Of a stretch of 14,534 nucleotides of DNA, positions 6,919-13,298 are shown one piece after another. The stretch lies in contig JAUQWT010000380.1 of NCBI GenBank assembly GCA_030835005.1, forward strand, positions 1 to 14,534, read 5' to 3'. Origin of the DNA: Ignavibacteria bacterium (GTDB lineage: Bacteria; Bacteroidota; Ignavibacteria; Tepidaquicellales; OLB5). Below the pieces are notes generated by a model. The model saw only the letters and a program-made list of their open reading frames with translations. It had not been told where the DNA came from and ran no database searches. The position numbers were made by a program, and so were the translations under genes. Every line of letters begins with the position of its first letter. Within the stretch, counting starts at the first letter, position 1.

Positions 6919-6960
6919 CCCCTCTAGAGAGGGGTGGACGCCGAAAGCGGACGGGGCGTG
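6919..6960. repeat. Intergenic palindromic repeat (CCCCTCTAGAGAGGGG type)
   Basis: CCCCTCT (6919-6925) and AGAGGGG (6928-6934) form a perfect 7-bp palindrome around AG. A second imperfect hairpin follows, with ACGCC (6938-6942) pairing with GGCGT (6955-6959). The block is G/C-rich inside AT-rich intergenic DNA, 44 bp after the VOC gene. I remember similar blocks (CCCCTCTAGAGAGGGGTGG...GGACGGGG) as dispersed elements in Bacteroidota genomes. It shares the CCCCTCT...AGAGGGG core with the repeat at 551-597. It could also act as a transcription terminator for the VOC gene. Confidence 0.6.
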
Positions 6961-7002
6961 TTGTCTTCCTTTTGGAAAAAACTAAAGAAAAATATGTGTT
7001 TA

Positions 7003-7164
7003 TTTGCGAGGAGCAATGCAGAGTTTACCCAGAACGAAGTGAAGAGACCCAATCTCAAGCTGTCAGTCCTTGAGTAAATTTAAGTCTCTCAAAGCCTGGC
7101 TAAAAACCAAGTATGGATCTTTCGCGGAGTTTATCCCGCACTTGATGCGGGGCTCAGGATGACA
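7003..7164. repeat. Probable degenerate dispersed intergenic repeat (TCATCCTGAGC type)
   Basis: This 160-bp stretch lacks any convincing open frame and fills most of the gap between the VOC and esterase genes (6876-7172, about 300 bp). Its right end, read on the reverse strand, is GTCATCCTGAGC followed by a CCCGCA/TGCGGG hairpin (7135-7140 and 7146-7151) and GCGAAAGATCC. I recognise this as an intergenic repeat seen in many bacteria of this type. The left end has GCGAGGAGCAATGC, reminiscent of the opposite end of the same element family. A short direct repeat, GAGTTTA(C/T)CC, occurs at 7021-7030 and 7127-7136. No transposase is present. It is probably an old non-autonomous copy. Confidence 0.5.
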
Positions 7165-7172
7165 ACAACTCC

Positions 7173-7907
7173 TTACAATTTCGAATCAATAAAATACGGA
7201 AGCATCTTCCTCCATGAAGGCCAGTCATGAGGTATATCATATCCCCACAGGTCAAGCTCATGGTCAATTCCTTTTGCATTTAAAATATTCGAGAGGTTCG
7301 TGGAAGCTTCGGGATTCTCGTAACTTCCCTGCCCGGATGTAATATAAATGTGCTTACGGCTTTTGATCTTATTGATCAGATTTTCATCGCTCAGGTTTGA
7401 TATATAATCAACAGGTGAGTTAAAATAAACGTTGTCATCATAATATCCCTTTGAATAATCTTTCAGATCATATGAACCGCTCATCGCTATAGTACCGGCA
7501 AACAGATCCGGGCGGCGGAAAAAATTATTTGCAGCATGAAGCGCTCCAAATGAAGCTCCGGTAGTAATTATCTCTATACCCTCTCCGCATACCTGCTTAA
7601 TAAACGGAACAACTTCATTAATCACGTAATCGTTGAACTGCTTATGGCGCTCGGATTTATATTCGGGATGATTCTCATCATTCAGCCAGCTTTCACTATT
7701 GATGCTGTTTATCGAAAATGCCCTTATCTTGCCGTTGTTAATGTATGGAGTTATCGATTCGATCAAATGAAATCTCTCATATTCAAGATAGTCCGCTGCC
7801 GCAGTAGGGAACATCAAAAGTGCGTACTGATTCCCCGTGCCGTAAACCACTATTTCCATATCCTTGTTAAGGCTAGGACTCCACCACTTGTGTATTTCTC
7901 TGTGCAT
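7173..7907 (-). CDS. Serine esterase, alpha/beta-hydrolase fold (esterase D/Fes-like)
   Basis: A 244-residue alpha/beta hydrolase of the 'putative esterase' type. The nucleophile elbow is G117-A-S119-F-G121, within TTGASFGALHAANNFFRRPDLFAG, typical of the Fes/esterase-D family. The probable catalytic histidine is H227 in PHDWPSWR near the C-terminus, where these enzymes usually carry an HxW-type motif. The acid residue cannot be fixed by eye. No signal peptide is seen, so it should be cytoplasmic. The N-terminal region HKWWSPSLNKDMEIVVYG (7-23) is a typical entry strand. It is the only reverse-strand gene in the first 11 kb and is transcribed alone, divergently from the DUF899 gene. Substrate is unknown; a small ester, thioester or peptide conjugate is possible. 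Confidence 0.85.
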   Translation of the reverse strand: MHREIHKWWSPSLNKDMEIVVYGTGNQYALLMFPTAAADYLEYERFHLIESITPYINNGKIRAFSINSINSESWLNDENHPEYKSERHKQFNDYVINEVVPFIKQVCGEGIEIITTGASFGALHAANNFFRRPDLFAGTIAMSGSYDLKDYSKGYYDDNVYFNSPVDYISNLSDENLINKIKSRKHIYITSGQGSYENPEASTNLSNILNAKGIDHELDLWGYDIPHDWPSWRKMLPYFIDSKL

Positions 7908-8107
7908 TCTTATGTATGATTAAGTTTCAGGTATGTGATTCCACGAAAATAAGGAAATCAGTTTTGTTTTGAAAGCCCTTTTAAACCATAAAATTGTATA
8001 GGATAATCGAACTCTTATTTTTATAATTAAACTTATAACAAATCCAAAACCTGATAAATTCTACGAAAAACGGCCTTATTTGCGGGGCCATTAATAATAT
8101 TTGATTT

Positions 8108-8713
8108 ATGGGAACAAAAGAAAAAAAATCAAAAAAGACCTCAGCCGGCAGTAAAGAAAAAATAGAAGCAAAGCTTAGAAAACTGGAAGAGGATATTACA
8201 GCCTCCAGGAAAAAGATGGTGAAACTTCTTGCCAAAGCCGGTGCAAGAGATGTTGAAGACTATGAATTGAAGGATACATCAGGAAATTCTGTAAAGCTGT
8301 CTGAAATGTTCGGAGATAAGGATAGTCTTATCCTAATACACAATATGGGCAGGTCATGTTCATATTGTACGCTTTGGGCAGATGGATTCAGCGGAGTAAG
8401 TTACTTCATAGAGAAAAAGGCGGCATTTGCATTGACCTCTCCCGATGAACCGCAGGTGCAGAAAGAATTTGCCGAATCCCGCGGATGGAAACTAAAAACC
8501 TATTCAACAGCCGGAAGCACTTTCACAAAAGATATGGGCTATCAGGATGACAAAGGCTATTACTGGCCGGGAGTTTCGGTATTCTATAAAGAAAGTGACG
8601 GGAAGATTAAAAGAGTTGCAAAGGATTTCTTCGGGCCTGGTGATTTTTACAGCAGTCCCTTCCATTTATTTGACTTGCTGCCTAAAGTAAAAGGTAAAGA
8701 AGTTGACAATTAA
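8108..8713 (+). CDS. DUF899 thioredoxin-like protein
   Basis: A 201-residue protein of the DUF899/AhpC-TSA-like thioredoxin superfamily. A lysine-rich, probably coiled-coil N-terminus (about 1-46) precedes the fold. DYELKDTSGNSVKLSEMFGD (51-70) is the usual DUF899 entry strand. NMGRSCSYCTLWADGFSGV (79-97) contains C84-S-Y-C87, a CxxC active site, and is the family's most typical block. ALTSPDEP, RGWKLKTYSTAGSTFTKDMGY and the FFGPGDFYSSPFHLFDLLP end also match. A redox role, such as peroxide or disulfide reduction, is plausible because both cysteines are kept. ATG 8108 has no clear Shine-Dalgarno sequence. It ends 27 bp before the DinB-like gene and probably opens the operon that includes the two kynurenine-pathway enzymes. 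The 200 bp upstream is shared with the divergent esterase. Confidence 0.84.
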   Translation: MGTKEKKSKKTSAGSKEKIEAKLRKLEEDITASRKKMVKLLAKAGARDVEDYELKDTSGNSVKLSEMFGDKDSLILIHNMGRSCSYCTLWADGFSGVSYFIEKKAAFALTSPDEPQVQKEFAESRGWKLKTYSTAGSTFTKDMGYQDDKGYYWPGVSVFYKESDGKIKRVAKDFFGPGDFYSSPFHLFDLLPKVKGKEVDN

Positions 8714-8740
8714 TATGAACTTATTACGGAGTTTGCTAAA

Positions 8741-9298
8741 TTGACAACGATCTTGCCGCCTGAGCTTCAAAAATACGCAGATGAATTTCTGCAGATGAAA
8801 AGAGAATCCGCTTCATTTCTTGAAGGTTTAAGTAACCAGGCTTTTAATAAGCGTACACCCGGCGGGGGATGGAGCGCTGCAGAATGCATCGATCATCTGA
8901 TTGTAACGGGCGTCGATTATTCCGATAAACTTGAAGAAGCAATTAATAATCTCAGGAAGAAAGATCGCAGATACTCCGGTACGTTGAAATTGACTTGGTT
9001 TGGCAGGAAATTTATAAATTTTGTGGAACCACCGGTAAGATTCAAGACTAAATCTCCAAAGAAGTGGAGACCGGATTCAGCTATCAATAAAGATAAAGCA
9101 ATGGCGGCATACCTTCAATTGCAGGATAGGTGGGTTGACCTGATAATACAATCGTCAGACTGGGATCTGACTAAAATAAAGCTGCCTTCACCTGCTACAA
9201 AGCTTGTCAGGTTCACTGCATTTGAAATACTCGGTGTTAACGCAGCGCACCAAAGAAGGCATTTGTTTCAGGCAAAACGTGCGGCGGGAAAAAAGTAA
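8741..9298 (+). CDS. DinB-like four-helix protein (DinB/YfiT superfamily)
   Basis: A 185-residue soluble protein of mostly alpha helices. GGGWSAAECIDHLIVTG (41-57) and GVNAAHQRRHLFQAK (165-179) are the DinB-superfamily signatures. H52, H170 and H174 form the expected three-histidine metal site, so the fold is likely active. Members include metal-dependent thiol transferases that use bacillithiol, mycothiol or related thiols, together with many proteins of unknown role. TTG 8741 is well supported as the start: GGAG at 8728-8731 lies 9 nt upstream. It follows the DUF899 gene by 27 bp and precedes the dioxygenase by 30 bp. Its position in a ring-cleavage operon could mean it handles a thiol adduct or isomerises an intermediate, as maleylpyruvate isomerases of this superfamily do; that is inference only. 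Confidence 0.85.
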   Translation: MTTILPPELQKYADEFLQMKRESASFLEGLSNQAFNKRTPGGGWSAAECIDHLIVTGVDYSDKLEEAINNLRKKDRRYSGTLKLTWFGRKFINFVEPPVRFKTKSPKKWRPDSAINKDKAMAAYLQLQDRWVDLIIQSSDWDLTKIKLPSPATKLVRFTAFEILGVNAAHQRRHLFQAKRAAGKK

Positions 9299-9328
9299 AT
9301 TAAAACAAATCAATAAGGAGCAATTATC

Positions 9329-9844
9329 ATGTCACTAAGTTCGTTCAATTTCAAGCAGTGGATAGAAGAAAACCGTCATTTGCTTAAACCGCCTGTTGGC
9401 AACAAGTGCATGGTTGATGGCGATCTGATAGTAATGGTAGTAGGCGGGCCAAATGCCCGTAAGGATTATCACTACGAAGACGGCGCCGAATTCTTCTACC
9501 AGGTTGAAGGGGATATTATTGTGAAAGTAATTGAAGATGGAAAACCAAAAGACGTTCACATCAAAGAAGGTGAAATGTTCTATCTTCCTCCCAACATACC
9601 GCACTCTCCGCAAAGGCCGGCAAATACTGTTGGACTGGTAATTGAACGCAAGCGCGATGAAAAAGAACTTGACGGTTTCCAGTGGTACTGCGAAAATTGC
9701 GGAAATAAACTCTATGAAGAGTTCGTAAAGCTTGATAACATAGTGACACAGCTTCCTCCAATATTTGAGAAATATTGGAGCGATATTGATAAAAGAACCT
9801 GTAAGAAATGCGGTACTGTTATGGCAATGCCTGCCAAGAAATAG
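9329..9844 (+). CDS. nbaC: 3-Hydroxyanthranilate 3,4-dioxygenase
   Basis: This 171-residue cupin opens the ring of 3-hydroxyanthranilate with O2 to give 2-amino-3-carboxymuconate semialdehyde (kynurenine pathway, cytoplasm). The iron ligands H48, E54 and H92 are present (DYHYEDGAEFFYQVEGD and NIPHSPQRP). The catalytic or substrate-binding residues R44, R96 and E106 are present too, each one residue on from the human numbering (R43, H47, E53, H91, R95, E105). The C-terminal rubredoxin-like metal site is complete: C121-x-x-C124 and C158-x-x-C161, as in bacterial and fungal enzymes. ATG 9329 has GGAG at 9317-9320, 8 nt upstream, a strong signal. It lies 12 bp upstream of a GyrI-like gene, and the next enzyme of the pathway follows. 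I am highly confident in both identity and likely activity. Confidence 0.96.
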   Translation: MSLSSFNFKQWIEENRHLLKPPVGNKCMVDGDLIVMVVGGPNARKDYHYEDGAEFFYQVEGDIIVKVIEDGKPKDVHIKEGEMFYLPPNIPHSPQRPANTVGLVIERKRDEKELDGFQWYCENCGNKLYEEFVKLDNIVTQLPPIFEKYWSDIDKRTCKKCGTVMAMPAKK

Positions 9845-9856
9845 ATCACAAATCAA

Positions 9857-10312
9857 ATGGAATATAGTATAGTTGAAATTGAATCAAAAAAAGGTATAAG
9901 CATACGAGATAATTGTACTCCACTGGATCTTCCAAAGAAATATGAAGAGCTTTACGGTGAGATCGGAAAATTTATGACGAAAAACGGACTAAAACCTAAC
10001 GGTTACGCGTTCGGAATGTACCACGATTTCACTCCCGAAGATGTTGACCTGGAAGCCGGCATTCAGATTGATGGAGATTTCGGACTTGAAGGCAGAATCC
10101 AGCTTACCGAAACATACGGCGGTAAAGCGGCAAAGGCAGTCTTTATTGGCAATTACAACGGACTCGGCAAGGCATGGGAAGATTTCATGAAATGGATAGA
10201 AGATAACGGACACAAAACTAAGATGCCGTGCTTTGAGCTGTACATTACTGATCCCCGCGTAGAAAAAGACAGCAGTAAGTGGATCACAGAGTTGTACTTT
10301 CCGCTCAAATAA
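9857..10312 (+). CDS. Stand-alone GyrI-like small-molecule-binding domain protein
   Basis: A 151-residue protein made of one GyrI-like/AraC effector-binding domain with no DNA-binding region. The two repeated SHS2 modules can be followed: SIVEIESKKGISI (4-16), the helix LDLPKKYEELYGEIGKFM (23-40), AFGMYHDFTPEDVDLEAGI (51-69), then KAVFIGNYNGLGKAWEDFMKWIEDNG (93-118) and PCFELYITDP (124-133). E127 and Y129 are at the positions used for ligand contact or catalysis in this superfamily. The gene lies 12 bp after the dioxygenase and 14 bp before the ACMSD start, so it is translated between two consecutive pathway enzymes. Related stand-alone domains either bind hydrophobic ligands or, in some cases, act as hydrolases. 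Binding of a kynurenine intermediate is a reasonable guess, not shown by sequence. Confidence 0.84.
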   Translation: MEYSIVEIESKKGISIRDNCTPLDLPKKYEELYGEIGKFMTKNGLKPNGYAFGMYHDFTPEDVDLEAGIQIDGDFGLEGRIQLTETYGGKAAKAVFIGNYNGLGKAWEDFMKWIEDNGHKTKMPCFELYITDPRVEKDSSKWITELYFPLK

Positions 10313-10326
10313 TTTTCAGACATGAA

Positions 10327-11322
10327 ATGAAAATAGACGTTCACACACATATTCTTCCTGAAAACTGGCCGGACCTTAATAAAAAATATAATACACACGG
10401 ATTTGTAACAATTGAGCACCATAAACCATGCTGCGCTAAGATGATGATCGGTGATAAAGTATTCCGTGAAATTACCGATAACTCATGGGATAAAACTACA
10501 CGCATCAAGGAGTGTGATGAACATGGAGTCAGCTTTCAAGTTCTCTCAACAGTCCCCGTCATGTTCAATTATTGGGCAAAGCCAGAGGAGACTTATGATT
10601 TATCCAGGTATTTGAACGATCATATAGCCGGTGTTGTAAGGGATAATCCGGATCGTTTTATTGGCCTTGGAACCGTTCCAATGCAGGATACATCACTTGC
10701 CATAAAAGAACTGGAGCGCTGTATGAAAGAGCTTGGACTGGCTGGAATAGAGATCGGGACGCATATTCACGGGCGCAATCTTGATGATAAAGAAGTTTGT
10801 GATATATTCCAGGCATGCGAAGAAATGAATGCGGCAGTATTTGTTCACCCGTGGGATATGCTGGGTAAGGACAGGATGCCTGAATACTGGCTCCCCTGGC
10901 TAGTAGGTATGCCTGCTGAAACCTCGCTTGCAATATGCTCTATGATTTTTGGGGGAGTCTTCGAGAAATATAAAAAACTCAGGGTTTGTTTTGCTCATGG
11001 CGGAGGTTCATTCCCGTTCTCGATCGGTAGAATTGAACATGGATTCAATGTAAGGCCCGATCTGGTACAGACAAAGAACAAAGTTAATCCCAGGAATTAC
11101 CTTGGGAAGTTTTATCTTGATTCCCTTGTGCATGATGAGCTCGCAATGAAATTTCTGATTGATCTTGTTGGAGAGGATCATATTGTAATGGGTTCAGATT
11201 ACCCTTTTCCGCTTGGCGAACACGAGCCGGGAAAACTGATTGAGTCCATGGATGAACTAAATGAAGGCGTGAAGGAGAAGTTGCTGTGGAAAAACGCAAT
11301 TGAGTTTTTGGGGTTGAAATAA
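10327..11322 (+). CDS. nbaD: 2-Amino-3-carboxymuconate 6-semialdehyde decarboxylase (ACMSD)
   Basis: A 331-residue zinc-dependent amidohydrolase-superfamily decarboxylase. It converts the dioxygenase product 2-amino-3-carboxymuconate semialdehyde to 2-aminomuconate semialdehyde and CO2, steering flux away from quinolinate and NAD. The zinc ligands H6, H8, H174 and D291 match human ACMSD at the same numbers. So do R47, W191, H224 and R243, which line the active site. LSTVPVMFNYWAKPEE (73-88), HPWDM (174-178), YWLPWLVGMPAET (187-199) and SDYPFPLGEHEPGKLIESM (290-308) are near-verbatim family blocks. ATG 10327 is chosen because the family starts MKIDxHxH. An in-frame ATG at 10279 would overlap the GyrI-like gene and add 16 unmatched residues. 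There is no Shine-Dalgarno sequence, so translation may be coupled to the gene before. Product fate depends on a dehydrogenase not seen here. Confidence 0.96.
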   Translation: MKIDVHTHILPENWPDLNKKYNTHGFVTIEHHKPCCAKMMIGDKVFREITDNSWDKTTRIKECDEHGVSFQVLSTVPVMFNYWAKPEETYDLSRYLNDHIAGVVRDNPDRFIGLGTVPMQDTSLAIKELERCMKELGLAGIEIGTHIHGRNLDDKEVCDIFQACEEMNAAVFVHPWDMLGKDRMPEYWLPWLVGMPAETSLAICSMIFGGVFEKYKKLRVCFAHGGGSFPFSIGRIEHGFNVRPDLVQTKNKVNPRNYLGKFYLDSLVHDELAMKFLIDLVGEDHIVMGSDYPFPLGEHEPGKLIESMDELNEGVKEKLLWKNAIEFLGLK

Positions 11323-11382
11323 TTATCTGTGAGATGTACTGCAATTTAAAAAAGTTATTCTTGCTGAAACTGCTGGTTTAAC

Positions 11383-12153
11383 TTATTTTTGGAAAAACTG
11401 AACCATATCCAGTGCAAAATGAACGAAGAAGAACCATATAATATCTTTTGACCTTTTTACAATTATAAGTACCCCTGCAACTAATGCCATATCAATTATT
11501 ACCTCCATAGTAGCGGCAAAAAAACTCAGGCCGCCGCTGAATTTTATCGGGTAATGTGACACCGAAAACAAAAACGCTGCAGAAAGAATTGTTATGATCG
11601 TCCATTTTTTCCCTAATGCTGAGCTTAACCTCACCACAAGTATCGCGATAACAAAATCTTCAAGAAAAACCTGTGAAGCAAGGCCCAGGTTTTGTAGATT
11701 GTAAACATTATATACAATATCCCTGAATAAGTAAGGTGAACCGCTTACAAAGTAAAAAGTTGTTAAGCCTGATATAGAAAGAATTAACCCCGCAGCGATT
11801 TTCGCGATCAAATTTTGTGAACTTAGCCACGCCGTGGATAAGGGCTGCCTTCTGAAAACAAGCAGGAGGATGAACGGACTGAATATCAATATGTTATTGA
11901 TGACAGTAAATAACTGCGGCGAGAACGATCCTTTGGATTTGAAGAGAAACTCGTTTGTGTATAATTGACCTATTGCCATTGTTAGCACTCCGCAGAGAAG
12001 AACTAAAATAGTTTCAACCCATGGCTTATTAAACTGGTATTCCTGTTTATCGGGCCAAATGGATTTGAAAGTTCGGTTTATAATGATCCATCCAAGCAGT
12101 GCAACTGCGTAAGATATTGTTAAAGATGCATAATATGTTTGTGATGTTTCCAC
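11383..12153 (-). CDS. CPBP-like membrane protein with degenerate protease motifs
   Basis: A 256-residue polytopic inner-membrane protein with hydrophobic segments near 8-27, 46-64, 84-100, 116-136, 158-176, 184-200, 205-232 and 238-252. The last half follows the layout of the CPBP/CAAX (Abi) protease family. E165-D166 stands where EExxxR would be, S197-x-S-H200 keeps the first histidine, and H245-x-x-x-D249 replaces the usual HxxxN. The arginine of motif 1 is missing at its normal place (FLEDFVIAIL). It is therefore either a divergent active member or a pseudo-enzyme. It starts with GTG at 12153, 3 bp after the stop of the upstream secreted-protein gene, so the two are translationally coupled. 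Family membership is by pattern and less certain than for other genes. Confidence 0.62.
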   Translation of the reverse strand: METSQTYYASLTISYAVALLGWIIINRTFKSIWPDKQEYQFNKPWVETILVLLCGVLTMAIGQLYTNEFLFKSKGSFSPQLFTVINNILIFSPFILLLVFRRQPLSTAWLSSQNLIAKIAAGLILSISGLTTFYFVSGSPYLFRDIVYNVYNLQNLGLASQVFLEDFVIAILVVRLSSALGKKWTIITILSAAFLFSVSHYPIKFSGGLSFFAATMEVIIDMALVAGVLIIVKRSKDIIWFFFVHFALDMVQFFQK

Positions 12154-12156
12154 AGC

Positions 12157-13119
12157 TTAATCTATTTCGTCAAAAGTGATGACTTTGTAGTCTGAATTCT
12201 TAAGCAGATCACTCTTGATATAGCTTACATGAGCGCTTCCGATGGCGACAATTGTTTTTTGGGATACCGCAGCCTCTATTCTGTCAATAATATTTTTCGT
12301 AATATTCAAATTTCTTGCATCCCAATATTTGATTACCTCTTTTGCGAATTTTGAATCCAAATTTCGCGCAAGGTTGAAAAGTGATTCATTTCTTGTTCTG
12401 AATTCTTCTGAATTTAAGAACTTTATCAGGTCACCGCTCTTTTCATGGACCTTAAATTGTGTCTCCATATCAAATTGAATGTTCATTGCTTCTTCAAGCT
12501 TGCCGGCAGCTGCCAGTTCTGCAAATACACTGTCATATGCTGTTTTAAATTCGTTTGAATTCGTCTGGTCATCAACTGAATAAAGATATTTAATGCCAAG
12601 TCCTGTTGCAAGGGGAAATATGATGTTTTGGAATTCACCATCTATAAGAAAACTCCTGCACAAATCGTATCCCGAAGTCTCTCCGTAAATATTCTTTGTG
12701 TTATTTATCATGTAGTACAAATAGAAACTGTTGATGTAATCGTGTTCAATAAATAGCAGGTTCCCAAGGTCAAGCTTTTTCTGGTCATCTAATGTGAATA
12801 TGTCCATGCTTCTGTATTGCATCATGGAATCAATTCTAGATCCTGTTAAGGAAGCTTTTAGCTTTTGAGATTTGACCAATCGCTGTTCGTTATAATTTTT
12901 GAGGCTGAGGGTATCATTCTTATCAATAAATTCCGTACAAATAATATCCGGTTGAAATTTCTTGAGTATAGATATTGTATTGCCGAAATCATTTGCCGCT
13001 GAACTATCAAACCTGTGCGTAGTGCCGAAGATTAATACCTGTTTTTGGATTTGAGAAAATAAGCCGCTGCAGGCAATAAAAGAAAGGACTGTAAAGATCA
13101 AACTTACTTTGTTTATCAT
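12157..13119 (-). CDS. Secreted TraB/GumN-like (DUF5694-type) protein
   Basis: A 320-residue exported protein. Residues 1-23 are a signal peptide (MINKVSLIFTVLSFIACSG, then LFSQ); cleavage after S22 is likely. A lipobox reading (FIAC) is weaker because Phe is at -3. The mature part shows the TraB/GumN/DUF5694 layout. FGTTH35 (31-35) is the first GxxH motif, TE63 the conserved glutamate, and E147/D183-D184 lie in the middle. YWDARNLNITKNI (265-277) resembles the conserved R...N helix, and GSAHV (294-298) is the second GxxH motif. Families with this layout are suspected metalloproteases or hydrolases (Tiki, GumN, EreA-like). It probably works outside the inner membrane and is coupled to the CPBP-like membrane protein immediately downstream. 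Specific substrate is unknown. Confidence 0.76.
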   Translation of the reverse strand: MINKVSLIFTVLSFIACSGLFSQIQKQVLIFGTTHRFDSSAANDFGNTISILKKFQPDIICTEFIDKNDTLSLKNYNEQRLVKSQKLKASLTGSRIDSMMQYRSMDIFTLDDQKKLDLGNLLFIEHDYINSFYLYYMINNTKNIYGETSGYDLCRSFLIDGEFQNIIFPLATGLGIKYLYSVDDQTNSNEFKTAYDSVFAELAAAGKLEEAMNIQFDMETQFKVHEKSGDLIKFLNSEEFRTRNESLFNLARNLDSKFAKEVIKYWDARNLNITKNIIDRIEAAVSQKTIVAIGSAHVSYIKSDLLKNSDYKVITFDEID

Positions 13120-13298
13120 TGTGATTGAATTTTAGTTCAGATAATTGTGAGAAAGTTCACTTCTCTGCAAAATGCCATGCAATTGCTTTGGAATCAAACA
13201 AATATTATGCTATTATTTGGTGTTGGAATATCTAATTTTCCATCAAAATCATTATTCTTGTAGTGTTTATTGTATAAACTGATACTAATAATTGTAAG

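Noticed and set aside
551..7164. Three intergenic repeats considered as a CRISPR array or insertion sequence
   Set aside because: They are single, unlike units far apart with no regular spacers, no transposase and no Cas genes.
9335..9856. Reverse-strand open frame of 173 codons opposite the dioxygenase gene
   Set aside because: It mirrors almost exactly a gene with a full set of catalytic residues and shows no family pattern of its own.
10279..10326. Upstream in-frame ATG for ACMSD giving 16 extra residues
   Set aside because: It overlaps the end of the GyrI-like gene, and the family starts with MKIDxHxH, which matches ATG 10327 exactly.
11323..11382. Bidirectional terminator between the convergent ACMSD and CPBP-like genes
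   Set aside because: Only a 6-bp AAGTTA/TAACTT pairing with a 22-nt loop can be formed; not convincing.
12242..12478. Forward open frame of 78 codons inside the TraB-like gene
   Set aside because: It lies antisense within a well-supported secreted-protein gene and has no start signal.
13233..13260. TAATTTTC and TATTCTTG as -7 boxes ahead of the right-edge gene
   Set aside because: Each has one mismatch and neither has a TTG/TTTG partner at 19-20 bp.
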